Source of the DNA: Pedobacter sp. Leaf41
GTDB taxonomy: Bacteria; Bacteroidota; Bacteroidia; Sphingobacteriales; Sphingobacteriaceae
Length of the DNA: 52,995 nucleotides
Reading direction: 5' to 3'
Assembly: GCF_001422545.1 (NCBI RefSeq)
Contig: NZ_LMLE01000002.1
Location: 1-52,995 of the forward strand
The notes beneath the pieces were generated by a model. The model was not told the DNA's origin and ran no database searches. It saw only the letters and a list, made by a program, of their open reading frames with translations. A program made the position numbers and the translations under genes. Within the stretch, counting starts at the first letter, position 1. Each line of letters opens with the position of its first letter. Shown here piece by piece: positions 44,945-52,995 of this stretch.

Positions 44945-44990
44945 CATGATCGTCATCCTGGCAGATGTGAGGATGACGATCATGTTTTTT
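44945..44990 (+). terminator. Strong rho-independent terminator
   Basis: CATGATCGTCATCCT (44945-44959) pairs perfectly with 44970-44984 across a 10-base loop, followed by TTTTTT. It begins 8 bases after the stop at 44936. Confidence 0.88.
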
Positions 44991-44993
44991 CTA

Positions 44994-45230
44994 TTGGTTG
45001 GTGTCTCTTCCAACCAGATTTATATCGTTATTTTGCATTAAGATTGCCAATTAAATTGGGAAGGACGACCGTTCGTGTTGGGGACTTTTCTAATGGTTAG
45101 CCTGTCCGCCCACCAACCAGACTAATTTCCCGTTGTCAACGTTTAGTCGTCATCCTCGCGTATGCGTGGATCTTAAAGCGAAAGATCTACCACATTAACT
45201 TCTCTACTGGTTGTTGTCTCCACCAACCAA
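44994..45230. repeat. Intergenic repeat block (three TTGG/CCAACC hairpins plus REP-like copy)
   Basis: Three related hairpin motifs occur at 44994-45016, 45095-45120 and 45209-45230; each begins with GGTT and ends with CCAACCA. A REP-like sequence at 45146-45188 (CGTCATCCT..GCGTA..CG..GGATCT) lies between the second and third. The whole spacer 44937-45253 between two genes is filled by these and the terminator; no gene is present. Confidence 0.55.
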
Positions 45231-45253
45231 AGAAAAAAGATCTAATTCACTAA

Positions 45254-46120
45254 CTAAAAGCACTCCACCTCCCAAAAACGTGTCCAGTTTTTATGGGGAG
45301 CCAGAGAGATAATGCCTTCCTTTTGTTGCAGTTCCTGATTATGATTTACGCCATCGGCTACGCCACACCAAGGTTCCAAACATACAAATGGAGCATCTGG
45401 CGCCGCCCATATCCCAAAAAATGGGAAGTCTTCGAAATGGAAATGCAGGCCGTAATCATTCTTATTATTCAGCAAACTAATACAGCTGCTTTGCATCGTT
45501 TTAAAAACCAATGCATCATTGTAAAACAGCTCGTGTTTTAGATTTAATTTATGCCCGTTAAGTTCAATAGACTCAGTTTCGTTGGCAACCAAACCATCTT
45601 CCAGTTTCCAATAGGTCAACTTCTCATCTGTATTAAAAGCCAAATAGTAATCCTCGTAGGTGGTATTTGGCGTATTGGGTACCGCAAATGCAGGATGCGC
45701 ACCAATAGAAAATAACATTTCATTGGTACCGGTATTAGTTACTTCGTAAGTTAAATTCAGCTTTCTGTCTATCAATTTATAAATCAGCTTAAGCTCAAAA
45801 TAAAAAGGATAAACCTTAAGTGTTTCATCGCTTTGCGATAAGGTAAAAACAACTTCAGTATCGCTTATCTTTTCAGCCGCGAAAACATGATCGCGGGCAA
45901 AACCATGGCGTGGCAACTTGTAGTCAACGCCATTATATTTGAAATGTTCATCCTTAAGCGAACCTACAATTGGGAATAACACCGGACTATGTTTTGCCCA
46001 ATATTTTGGGTCGGCGCTCCACAAATATTCTATTTTAGTTTCCTTGCTATAAAGGCCTTGAAGTTCTGCACCTTTTGCTGCAATACTTATTTTTAGGTAG
46101 TTGTTTTCGAGGGTTATCAT
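45254..46120 (-). CDS. Aldose 1-epimerase family protein
   Basis: A 288-residue galactose-mutarotase-like enzyme. LPRHGFARDHVF carries one conserved active-site His; FSIGAHPAFAVP and FVCLEPWCGVADGVNH supply the second His and the acidic residue of the family. The sequence opens with MITLENNYLKISIAAKGAEL, the usual first strands. It interconverts alpha and beta anomers of a hexose or a phosphorylated sugar in the cytoplasm; exact substrate not visible. Single gene, divergent from 46275. Confidence 0.92.
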   Translation of the reverse strand: MITLENNYLKISIAAKGAELQGLYSKETKIEYLWSADPKYWAKHSPVLFPIVGSLKDEHFKYNGVDYKLPRHGFARDHVFAAEKISDTEVVFTLSQSDETLKVYPFYFELKLIYKLIDRKLNLTYEVTNTGTNEMLFSIGAHPAFAVPNTPNTTYEDYYLAFNTDEKLTYWKLEDGLVANETESIELNGHKLNLKHELFYNDALVFKTMQSSCISLLNNKNDYGLHFHFEDFPFFGIWAAPDAPFVCLEPWCGVADGVNHNQELQQKEGIISLAPHKNWTRFWEVECF

Positions 46121-46274
46121 TTCATTTTAAAAGTAATAAATATGCGGTGCTTTGGAAACTATTTTGTTAAATTTGATCTGAAATCTCCATGTCTGCCATT
46201 AAGCCACTGATTATTTAAGTTGCAATAGTTGTTTGCAGTTTAATTTAGGAGGGCACTCGTAAAAACAATAAAAT

Positions 46275-46598
46275 ATGCCTGTTGATCTCTCTAAACTATC
46301 GAATTCAAAAGTTAAAGCTGCAATAAATGCCTTGCAAAAAGGTGATGAGAAAACCTGGTTCTCATTGTTTGCTGACGATGTTAAATTTTATGACGACGGC
46401 AACCAGCTTCAGTTTAATAATTTCTTTAAAAAAGCTTTAGGGCATGAACGCTTTACCAGTATTGATCAAGTGGAAAATAATGGCTTAGATGTTTATGGCA
46501 ATTTCCACTCCGACCAATGGGGCGACTTTAAAACTTTCTTTAAATTTCAAATCGGCAAAGGCGGGAAGATTAACCGGTTGGATATTGGCCAAAGTTGA
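46275..46598 (+). CDS. Small NTF2/SnoaL-like protein
   Basis: A 107-residue protein with an NTF2-like pattern: helices (SKVKAAINALQKGDEKTWFS) followed by sheet segments (LFADDVKFYDDG, QWGDFKTFFKFQIGKGGKIN) ending in RLDIGQS. A good ribosome-binding sequence (AGGAGGG) lies upstream at 46247-46253. Cytoplasmic, function unknown. Confidence 0.78.
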   Translation: MPVDLSKLSNSKVKAAINALQKGDEKTWFSLFADDVKFYDDGNQLQFNNFFKKALGHERFTSIDQVENNGLDVYGNFHSDQWGDFKTFFKFQIGKGGKINRLDIGQS

Positions 46599-46662
46599 GT
46601 TTGGAGTCTAAAGTCTTCAGGCCAAGGCCGACAGCTTAAAGACTAATGACTCATGACTACCT

Positions 46663-47916
46663 TCACCCTTTCTCTTCCCAGATTACGGCAATGTTGATAA
46701 TGGTTTGTACGGCTTTCTCCATATCCTGAACGCTTACCCATTCTTGCTTGCTATGAAAAGCATGTTCTCCTGCAAAAATATTCGGACAAGGTAAGCCCAT
46801 ATAAGATAAACGTGAGCCATCGGTGCCGCCACGAATGCTTTGTTGCTTGGCCACTACACCTGCCCTTTCAATGGCTTCTATTCCATATTCCACAATCTTC
46901 GGATGTTTATCCAACACTTGTTTCATGTTTCTGTACTGTGGTTTTATCTCCAGATTGTAAGTGGAATTTGGATAGTTTTTCAGAACATTTTTTATCGTTT
47001 CGTCCAAAAATTTACCATGTTCTGCTAGCTTCTCATCCGTAAAATCTCTGATGATAAAATGTGCCTCTGCTTGCTCAACCTGGCCGCCGATACTCACTGG
47101 GTGAATGAATCCTTCTTTTTGATGAGTTGCTTCTGGGGTGAGCGTATCTTTTGGTAAAGAAGCAATGATATCAGCAATAATTTTGATGGCACTTTCCATT
47201 TTACCTTTGGCAAAACCAGGGTGTGTACTCACGCCATTAACGGTTAATGTTGCGCCTTCCGCAGAAAATGTTTCATCCTCAATTGATCCTAAAGTTTCGC
47301 CATCTATAGTATAACCAAAATCAGCACCTAATTTTTCGAGATTTGCCTTATCCACGCCTCTTCCGATTTCTTCATCGGGGGTAAAAAGAATTTTGATCGT
47401 ACCGTGTTTAACATCCGGGTTGTTCATTAAAAAAGCAGCCGCTTCCATAATTTCCGCCAATCCGGCCTTGTTATCGGCACCTAATAAAGTAGTGCCGCTT
47501 GCAGTAATGATAGAGTTTCCAAATTGCTGTTTTAAATCGCGATGTTCTGCAAGTTTAATTACGATATTATTGTCGTCGGGCAATATCAAATCTTGTCCTT
47601 GATAATTGTCATGAATAATCGGTTTAACATTTTCTCCGCTGCAATCTGGCGAAGTATCCATGTGCGAACAGAAAAAAATTACAGGAAGATTTTTATCGCT
47701 CGTAGCAGGAATGGTTCCATAAACGTAGCCATTCTCATCCATTTCAGCATCAGAAATGCCTATTTCCAAAAGTTCCTGAACAAGTACTTTTCCTAAATTC
47801 TTTTGCTTCTTTGTTGATGGGCAAGTGGCAGAATTTGGGTCAGATTGTGTATCTATTTTGGCATACTTAATAAATCTATGCGCTAATGAATTGTTAAAGT
47901 TGATGTAATTGCTCAT
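46663..47916 (-). CDS. pepT: Peptidase T (tripeptide aminopeptidase)
   Basis: A 417-residue M20-family dinuclear zinc aminopeptidase that releases the N-terminal residue from tripeptides. The zinc ligands and catalytic residues are all visible: FFCSHMDTSPDCSG, TLLGADNKAGLAE, LFTPDEEIGRGVD, TIDGETLGSIE and EHAFHSKQEWV. Length and motif spacing match PepT closely. Cytoplasmic; single gene, divergent from 47976. Confidence 0.93.
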   Translation of the reverse strand: MSNYINFNNSLAHRFIKYAKIDTQSDPNSATCPSTKKQKNLGKVLVQELLEIGISDAEMDENGYVYGTIPATSDKNLPVIFFCSHMDTSPDCSGENVKPIIHDNYQGQDLILPDDNNIVIKLAEHRDLKQQFGNSIITASGTTLLGADNKAGLAEIMEAAAFLMNNPDVKHGTIKILFTPDEEIGRGVDKANLEKLGADFGYTIDGETLGSIEDETFSAEGATLTVNGVSTHPGFAKGKMESAIKIIADIIASLPKDTLTPEATHQKEGFIHPVSIGGQVEQAEAHFIIRDFTDEKLAEHGKFLDETIKNVLKNYPNSTYNLEIKPQYRNMKQVLDKHPKIVEYGIEAIERAGVVAKQQSIRGGTDGSRLSYMGLPCPNIFAGEHAFHSKQEWVSVQDMEKAVQTIINIAVIWEEKG

Positions 47917-47975
47917 AATTCAAAGGTAAAAGTTATAGATATTGAATAAACATATTATTTTTGTAAAAAAACAAT

Positions 47976-48707
47976 ATGACTTATCGCCTCCCGAAGACAA
48001 GTGCGCTAACTGTTTTATTCTCTTTATCTTTTTTGATGTCGTTTTCGCAATCAAACTACTTTAAATGGTCGTGGGGTTTAGGCGGCGGTGCCAATTACTC
48101 TAAAACCGACGTAGTGGAAGGGAATTGGGGATATACCGCAAAAGGTGAAATCAATTATCATTTTACACCTTTTATTACCGGTGGCTTGGAGGCACAATAC
48201 GGCATGGTGCAAGGTGGTGATATTGTTACTGATCCACATAATCGACAATTTGTTAACAAATACACCAGTATTACTGCAAATTTAAAACTGCATTTGGGTG
48301 AATTTATCCCTTACGAGCGTAAGCCTTTTTTAGAAGCCATCAAAGGAATATATGCTGGGATTGGTATAGGTGCAATAAATAACAACATTTCTGATATTGT
48401 ACGTTACAAGCCTAGCTGGGCTGCTTTTGATCCTGGTTATGGTCCTTTTCCTGGTGAAGATAAGGGCGTTAATTTAATCGTTCCAATCAACTTAGGATTT
48501 AATTACTACCTCAACGATGGTTACGGTTATGTTCGCTATGTGATCAACTTCAACGCACAAAGCAATTTCACCTTTGGAGAAGGTTTAGATGGCTATAACG
48601 ATCCCTCAACAAAATTCAAAAACTACGATCCTGATACATTTAACGTTTACAGTGTAGGGGTAAAGTATTTCTTCGGAAATATAAAGGCGTATCGTAAGTT
48701 CTTCTAA
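47976..48707 (+). CDS. Outer-membrane beta-barrel-like protein
   Basis: A 243-residue protein with a signal region ending near MSFSQSNYF. The mature part has alternating aromatic strands (GLGGGANYSKTDVVEGNWGY, ITGGLEAQYGMVQGG, GYVRYVINFNAQSNFTF) and a last strand FNVYSVGVKYFFGN, as in small eight-stranded barrels, though the protein runs another nine residues. It precedes the M14 peptidase by 29 bases. Function unknown. Confidence 0.78.
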   Translation: MTYRLPKTSALTVLFSLSFLMSFSQSNYFKWSWGLGGGANYSKTDVVEGNWGYTAKGEINYHFTPFITGGLEAQYGMVQGGDIVTDPHNRQFVNKYTSITANLKLHLGEFIPYERKPFLEAIKGIYAGIGIGAINNNISDIVRYKPSWAAFDPGYGPFPGEDKGVNLIVPINLGFNYYLNDGYGYVRYVINFNAQSNFTFGEGLDGYNDPSTKFKNYDPDTFNVYSVGVKYFFGNIKAYRKFF

Positions 48708-48736
48708 ACACTATTCATTCTCTTAAATCAGTTTGC

Positions 48737-50476
48737 ATGAGAAATTTGTTTGTCATCTGTTTTTTAATCTTATCTTTTGAAACAATGGCACAAAAAATAC
48801 CTTTCGAAAACGGTGGTAAAAAAGAAACCACCACTTACGATGCAGCAATTGCTTACTACGAAAACATTGCGAAGAACTATCCTCAGGCGAAGCTTTTGAC
48901 CTACGGAAGTACCGATTTTGGCAAGCCACTCCATTTGCTGGTTTTATCGCAAGATAAAGTTTTTGATCCTGTTGAAATAAAGAAAGCCAATAAGGCTGTT
49001 TTGCTTATCAATAATGGGATTCATCCGGGAGAACCTGAAGGTATTGATGCTTCCATGATGCTGGCAAGAGATCTATTGAAAGAAGACAGACTTCCAAAAG
49101 ATGTGGTGATTTGCATTATCCCTATTTATAATATTGATGGAAGTTTTAACCGGAGTTCAACCTCAAGAGCAAACCAAAACGGCCCATTGGCTTATGGCTT
49201 TCGCGGAAACAGCAAAAATTTAGATCTGAACCGCGATTTCATCAAAACCGATTCTAAAAATTCGGCAACCTTTCAGTTAATTTTTAACACCTGGCAACCC
49301 GAAATTTTTGTAGATACCCATACCAGTAACGGTGCCGATTACCAGTACGTGATGACACTCATTCCAACACAAAAAGACAAGTTGAATGCTCTTTTATCAG
49401 GATACTTAACTAAAACTTTGGTGCCCGATTTATATTCGACGATGGAAAAGAAAGGTTACCCGATGATTCCATATGTAAACTCCTTTGGCGAAGTGCCGGA
49501 AACGGGAATTGCTGGTTTTATCGAATCGCCCCGCTATTCTACAGGTTATACCACCTTGCACAATACCATTGGTTTTATGCCAGAAACGCATATGCTTAAA
49601 GCGTATGACTTGCGGGTTGATGCAACCTATAAACTTCTTCAAACCTATGTTGATATCGTTCAGCGTGATGCCCAGGTTATTACAGAAAATAAACGTAAGG
49701 CGGATGAGCTTGTAGCGAAACAAACCGAATTTCCCCTGGCCTGGAAATTAAATAAATCTGTTTCTAATAATTTGCCCTTTAAAGGTTTTGAGGCCGGTAA
49801 AAAGCCAAGTGAAGTAAGTGGTTTTGATCGGCTATATTATGATCGGGATAAGCCATATACCAAAACTATTAAAGAGTGGAATAATTATGAACCGGCTATT
49901 ACGGTGCAAAAACCAGTAGCTTATATCATTCCGAAAGCATGGGATAGGGTGATTGCATTACTTAAACTTAATAAAGTGAAGGTTGAAGAGCTCAAAACAG
50001 ACACCAAAATTTCCGTAGAAAGCTATTACATTACAGATTTTAAAACGGCTAGTCGTCCGTATGAGGGGCACTATTTACATTCTGCTGTAGTGGTTAATCC
50101 TGTTAAAAATACTTTGCAATACTACGCTGGCGATTTTGTGGTGTATGCCAACCAGAAAACGAACCGGTTTATTGTAGAAACCCTGGAGCCACAAGCCACC
50201 GACTCTTATTTCAACTGGAATTTTTTCGATTCCATTTTAGATATGAAGGAACATTTTTCTGCTTATGTTTTTGAAGATACTGCTGCTGATTTGCTCAAAA
50301 GCAACCCAGAGTTGAAAAATAAATTAGAGGCTAAAAAGGCATCAGATGCAGACTTTGCCAAGAATGCGGCAGCGCAACTTGATTTTGTGTATAAAAATTC
50401 TGATTATTACGAGAAAACACATAACAGATACCCGGTGGCACGTTTGGAAATAGACGTAAAGCTCAACTTAAAATAA
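48737..50476 (+). CDS. Exported M14-family zinc metallopeptidase
   Basis: A 579-residue carboxypeptidase-type peptidase with a signal peptide (MRNLFVICFLILSFETMAQ). The zinc site is INNGIHPGEPEGID (His and Glu of HxxE) together with the later His in EIFVDTHTSNGAD. The remaining family landmarks include NIDGSFNRSSTSRANQNGP, NLDLNRDFIKTDS and GFMPETHMLKAY, which contains the candidate catalytic Glu. The C-terminal 200 residues are an accessory region. It probably trims peptides in the periplasm. A rhomboid gene follows 4 bases later. Confidence 0.9.
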   Translation: MRNLFVICFLILSFETMAQKIPFENGGKKETTTYDAAIAYYENIAKNYPQAKLLTYGSTDFGKPLHLLVLSQDKVFDPVEIKKANKAVLLINNGIHPGEPEGIDASMMLARDLLKEDRLPKDVVICIIPIYNIDGSFNRSSTSRANQNGPLAYGFRGNSKNLDLNRDFIKTDSKNSATFQLIFNTWQPEIFVDTHTSNGADYQYVMTLIPTQKDKLNALLSGYLTKTLVPDLYSTMEKKGYPMIPYVNSFGEVPETGIAGFIESPRYSTGYTTLHNTIGFMPETHMLKAYDLRVDATYKLLQTYVDIVQRDAQVITENKRKADELVAKQTEFPLAWKLNKSVSNNLPFKGFEAGKKPSEVSGFDRLYYDRDKPYTKTIKEWNNYEPAITVQKPVAYIIPKAWDRVIALLKLNKVKVEELKTDTKISVESYYITDFKTASRPYEGHYLHSAVVVNPVKNTLQYYAGDFVVYANQKTNRFIVETLEPQATDSYFNWNFFDSILDMKEHFSAYVFEDTAADLLKSNPELKNKLEAKKASDADFAKNAAAQLDFVYKNSDYYEKTHNRYPVARLEIDVKLNLK

Positions 50477-50480
50477 ATAA

Positions 50481-51101
50481 ATGGAATACCTCAGCATTGC
50501 TCCTGTAGCATCAATCATATTTGTCTTTACAATTGTTACCAGCTTGTATGCCTTTTACGATCAAAGCATATACGGTAAGTTTATGTTACATCCTTACAGT
50601 GTATCGAAAGGAAAAAATGTTTATACGCTAATAACCAGCGGTTTAATTCATGCCGATTGGATGCACTTGTTTTTTAACATGTTTACGTTCTATGCTTTTG
50701 CATTTACCTTGGAGCAAATGATGGGCAGCTGGCAATTTGGTTTAATGTATTTTTTAGCCTTGATATTGAGTGATCTGCCAACTGTATTTAGACATAAAAA
50801 TGATTTTCACTACAATAGTTTGGGTGCTTCTGGCGCAATTAGCGGTGTATTATTTAGTTTCATCCTTTTTAACCCTATGGCAGGAATTGGAATTCTGTTT
50901 TTGCCTTTTTCTATTCCAGCAGTAATTTTTGGGGGAATTTATTTAGCCTATTGTGCTTATGCCTCAAAAAACTCGAGAGACAACATTAATCACGATGCCC
51001 ACTTTTTTGGTGCACTAACCGGATTGATTTTCACTATTATTTTCGTGCCGGGTATACTCCAAAACTTTTTTGCAATAATAGGTGCAAAGTTAGGAATGTA
51101 A
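50481..51101 (+). CDS. Rhomboid-family intramembrane serine protease
   Basis: A 206-residue membrane protein with six helices. The catalytic dyad is present: Ser in SLGASGAISGVLFSF and His in NHDAHFFGALTGLIF. HADWMHLFFNMFTFYAFAF is the conserved loop and helix of the family. It cleaves membrane-anchored substrates, which are not known here. Four bases separate it from the M14 peptidase, so the two form an operon; it converges with the next gene without spacer. Confidence 0.92.
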   Translation: MEYLSIAPVASIIFVFTIVTSLYAFYDQSIYGKFMLHPYSVSKGKNVYTLITSGLIHADWMHLFFNMFTFYAFAFTLEQMMGSWQFGLMYFLALILSDLPTVFRHKNDFHYNSLGASGAISGVLFSFILFNPMAGIGILFLPFSIPAVIFGGIYLAYCAYASKNSRDNINHDAHFFGALTGLIFTIIFVPGILQNFFAIIGAKLGM

Positions 51102-52070
51102 TTATCCTGCAGCAGGTAAACAGGGTTTTTCGAAAAAGCTCATTGGATGGTCAGGGTCTTTAATGATCTCAAACTTTACATATCCCCAGGGTTTCCAGAA
51201 ATTTTCCAGTACCTGAGCATAAATTTTGTGCTGCCAAACATCAAACAAAGGCTTGGTCATATTTCCACGAAGCGGCATCGCTTCAATGTAGGTTGTGCCC
51301 TCAACAGGCATAAATGTGTATTCTGGCAAGCGGTTAAACAAATAAGCGGAGTAGTAAAAACGAGCGGTAAGTTCTTCAAATTGTTGTGCCGTGAGTGCTT
51401 TATTTTTCACCTCATTTATAATTTCCTGGTGATAACGTTTATTGGTGCCATTATCCTGAAGGCAAGCAATAATACCAAAATCTTTCATCTTCAGCGAAAA
51501 GGTAAGCGTATTAATTTCATCTCTGAAACTGAATGGAGTTTGCTCATCCTCCAGCTTTACTACCGTGATCGACCAGGGAGTGAAATTTTCGAACTCGATG
51601 CTGGTATACATATTCTGCATCATAAAGTTGAGGTTGGCGAACTTCATCATCAGCGATTGAGACATATTCAAGCCATCTGCCGTCATTTCCTTGCGCAAAG
51701 CAGAATGCATTTCAATGTAAACGAAGCCATATAAAAACTTCCCAATCCAATTAAATAGCTCAAGCTCTGGCAAAGCCGAAACAGCATGATAACCTGTAGC
51801 AAATGCTTGTTCTACTTTTTCTTCCAGTGGATTTAAAAATTGCTCATTTACTTCGCTATTAACAGGAATTACCAGGGTATTGTAAGAACGTATGCTTTCA
51901 TCCAGGAACTGAATCTGCTCCTCGCCTGTTAATCCTGCTTGCTCCAACAACCATTTTGGAATCAGCGGAACCTGGGTTACTGGAGAGTTAAAAGTGTTGC
52001 CGCTCAGGAAACATTTTTTGTATAAGAAATCGAAACTTTGGAAAGGATTGTATAGGCCGGTATTCATCAC
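51102..52070 (-). CDS. Hypothetical protein
   Basis: A 322-residue soluble protein without signal or membrane segment. It opens MMNTGLYNPFQSFDFLYKKC and is mixed alpha/beta with frequent aromatic residues; GTTYIEAMPLRGNMTKPLFDVWQ and FWKPWGYVKFEIIKDPDHPM are distinctive. I do not recognise the family. The stop directly abuts that of the rhomboid gene. Two adjacent Met codons make either start possible. It appears monocistronic. Confidence 0.7.
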   Translation of the reverse strand: MMNTGLYNPFQSFDFLYKKCFLSGNTFNSPVTQVPLIPKWLLEQAGLTGEEQIQFLDESIRSYNTLVIPVNSEVNEQFLNPLEEKVEQAFATGYHAVSALPELELFNWIGKFLYGFVYIEMHSALRKEMTADGLNMSQSLMMKFANLNFMMQNMYTSIEFENFTPWSITVVKLEDEQTPFSFRDEINTLTFSLKMKDFGIIACLQDNGTNKRYHQEIINEVKNKALTAQQFEELTARFYYSAYLFNRLPEYTFMPVEGTTYIEAMPLRGNMTKPLFDVWQHKIYAQVLENFWKPWGYVKFEIIKDPDHPMSFFEKPCLPAAG

Positions 52071-52182
52071 TGCAATATTAGTTATTATATCGTTATCGCT
52101 TGTCAGTGATATTTTATTTTAACCCTGGGATTACAACATGATGGTTTTTGAGGGCGTTGTTTTTTGGACGGCAGCAGGGCAA

Positions 52183-52470
52183 GTCGTCTTCTCGAACGAC
52201 ATCTTTCTTGTCGGAGAGATCTTATTCAGTAATTCTGTTTAAAAGATCTCTCCTCAACCCAAGAAAAATGGGTTTCGTTCGATAATACGGTTACTCGACA
52301 GTTCGTCCTCACAAATGACATTCTTCCTGTCGGAGAGATTTCATTTCGATAACTCCTCCAAAAAGATCTCTCCTTAACCCAGGAAAAATGGGTTTCGTTC
52401 GAGATGACGGTGCTAGACAGGTCGTCTTCTCGAACGACATTCTTCATGTTGGAGAGATCTCATTCAGTAA
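52183..52470. repeat. Palindromic repeat block (A-B-A-B-A units)
   Basis: Unit A (GTCGTCTTCTCGAACGACAT...GGAGAGATCT) occurs at 52183-52232 and 52421-52470, with a diverged copy at 52311-52350. Unit B (AAGATCTCTCC, an AACCCA..AAAAATGGGTTTCG hairpin and a GACGG..GACAG tail) occurs at 52241-52310 and 52361-52420. GGAGAGATCTT of A and AAGATCTCTCC of B form an 11-bp inverted repeat across a 19-base loop. Bases 52071-52182 before it show no gene. Confidence 0.7.
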
Positions 52471-52492
52471 GTGGATAACTTAAGTTAGCAAC

Positions 52493-52792
52493 TTACCATT
52501 CTGAAATTTCGCTCCATAAATCTTTCCACTCTGGATTAAGTTTATCAATCAGACGATTTTTCTTTTCCCTTCTCCATTTTTTCAATTCCTTTTCTCTATT
52601 TATGGCTTCCTCAATCGAGGGGAATATTTCGAAATAAATGCAGAATTCTAGGTTATACTTAGCAGTAAATGAATTAGGGTAATGATGAGTTTTATGTTCA
52701 AAAATGCGATTGCGCAAATCAGAGGTTACGCCAATATATAATACTGTTTTATTTTTATTTGTCATCATGTATATACAGCCACCTCTTTCCAT
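52493..52792 (-). CDS. GIY-YIG nuclease-domain protein
   Basis: A 99-residue protein made of one GIY-YIG domain. GCIYMMTNKNKTVLYIGVTS carries the two strand motifs (here C-I-Y and Y-I-G), followed by the active-site Arg region DLRNRIFEH and the metal-binding Glu in EEAINREKELKKWRRE. It resembles the small UvrC/homing-endonuclease-type proteins present in many copies in Bacteroidota. It lies exactly between an A unit and a B unit of the flanking palindromic repeat, suggesting that gene and repeat move or are maintained together. Confidence 0.85.
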   Translation of the reverse strand: MERGGCIYMMTNKNKTVLYIGVTSDLRNRIFEHKTHHYPNSFTAKYNLEFCIYFEIFPSIEEAINREKELKKWRREKKNRLIDKLNPEWKDLWSEISEW

Positions 52793-52837
52793 AAATCTTT
52801 TATTAATAATAGATTAAAACTCTGTCATAAAGCTATT

Positions 52838-52903
52838 AAAGATCTCTCCTTAACCCAGGAAAAATGGGTTTCGTTCGAGATGACGGTGCTAGACAGGCCG
52901 TCC
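52838..52903. repeat. B unit of the palindromic repeat, distal side of GIY-YIG gene
   Basis: Bases 52838-52897 are identical to 52362-52421 over 60 bases. AGATCTCTCC (52840-52849) is the exact inverse of GGAGAGATCT at 52451-52460 on the other side of the GIY-YIG gene. The remaining bases to 52995 hold no visible gene. Confidence 0.7.
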
Positions 52904-52995
52904 TTTAGATTTGTATCAGTATTTTATTTAGGGATTAATTGATATTACAATTAGTTTGGTTTAGAATAATATATTTAAAAGATTACCTAATCGGT

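Noticed and set aside
46168..46175. TAAATTTG as promoter for the NTF2-like gene
   Set aside because: No TTTG lies about 19 bp upstream, so it cannot be told from chance in A+T-rich DNA.
51147..51734. 195-residue plus-strand ORF
   Set aside because: It lies antisense inside the 322-residue gene (51102-52070), has no ribosome-binding site that I can see, and reads as a shadow.
52226..52447. 73-residue minus-strand ORF
   Set aside because: It is made entirely of the palindromic repeat units and translates to repeated, protein-unlike segments; it is not a gene.
1..52995. CRISPR arrays, tRNA and rRNA genes
   Set aside because: No regularly spaced direct repeats with unique spacers and no recognisable tRNA or rRNA sequence were found by reading; a covariance-model search would be needed to exclude them fully.

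Overview
The window looks like a chromosomal segment of a Bacteroidota member, most likely Sphingobacteriaceae and Pedobacter-like. The reasons are a SusC/SusD pair, several outer-membrane beta-barrel receptors with CarboxypepD_reg-like N-termini, GIN/DUF4097-type secreted proteins, promoters of the form TTTG-N19-TAnnTTTG, and A+T-rich spacers. The genus is an inference. I saw no rRNA, tRNA or CRISPR array.

Layout. 0.3-3.4 kb: a secreted GIN-domain protein, an aldo/keto reductase with AraC-type operator repeats in front of it, its likely AraC regulator, and a small HTH protein. 3.7-6.4 kb: two tandem PqiA-like membrane proteins. 6.4-12.1 kb (minus): an outer-membrane receptor, two adhesin-like secreted proteins, a HEAT-repeat membrane protein and an ECF sigma factor, the last four in one operon. 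12.4-18.4 kb (plus): a SusC/SusD/EEP-phosphodiesterase operon ending in a strong terminator. 18.4-31.0 kb (minus): a tightly packed operon that is the most unusual part of the window. 31.1-35.5 kb (minus): a PD-(D/E)xK (HsdR_N) protein, a small secreted protein, and a response regulator/TPR histidine kinase pair, with three copies of one operator. 35.5-41.4 kb: a membrane protein behind iteron-like repeats, a GHKL ATPase, an ABC-F protein and an acyltransferase. 41.6-52.1 kb: ordinary metabolic and envelope genes. 52.2-53.0 kb: palindromic repeats with a GIY-YIG gene sitting in the loop of one copy.

The candidate new system is the minus-strand operon from 31016 down to about 18787. In order it encodes a vWA-like lipoprotein, a small multi-pass membrane protein, a tubulin/FtsZ-like GTPase, a 1146-residue protein with an actin/Hsp70-type ATPase in its C-terminal half, a signal-anchored membrane protein with a coiled coil, a MotA/ExbB-like channel subunit with a tail of about 310 residues (ZorA-like), a MotB/OmpA-like partner (ZorB-like), a trypsin-like protease lipoprotein and a staphylococcal-nuclease-like lipoprotein. 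A DUF6804-like membrane protein, a small Cys/His lipoprotein and a second SNase follow. Most junctions overlap or are separated by only a few bases, and the core is visibly poorer in G+C than its surroundings. The combination suggests an ion-driven, envelope-spanning machine coupled to two cytoskeleton-type NTPases and to periplasmic protease and nuclease activities, possibly for anti-phage or anti-DNA defence. That function is inference. Canonical Zorya partners (ZorC/D/E) are absent.

Upstream, three identical promoter modules (TACGGGAAACCGTA, then 22 bp, then TAnnTTTG) precede the response regulator, the small secreted protein and the HsdR_N gene. The two-component system therefore probably controls itself and these genes, and perhaps the operon by read-through.
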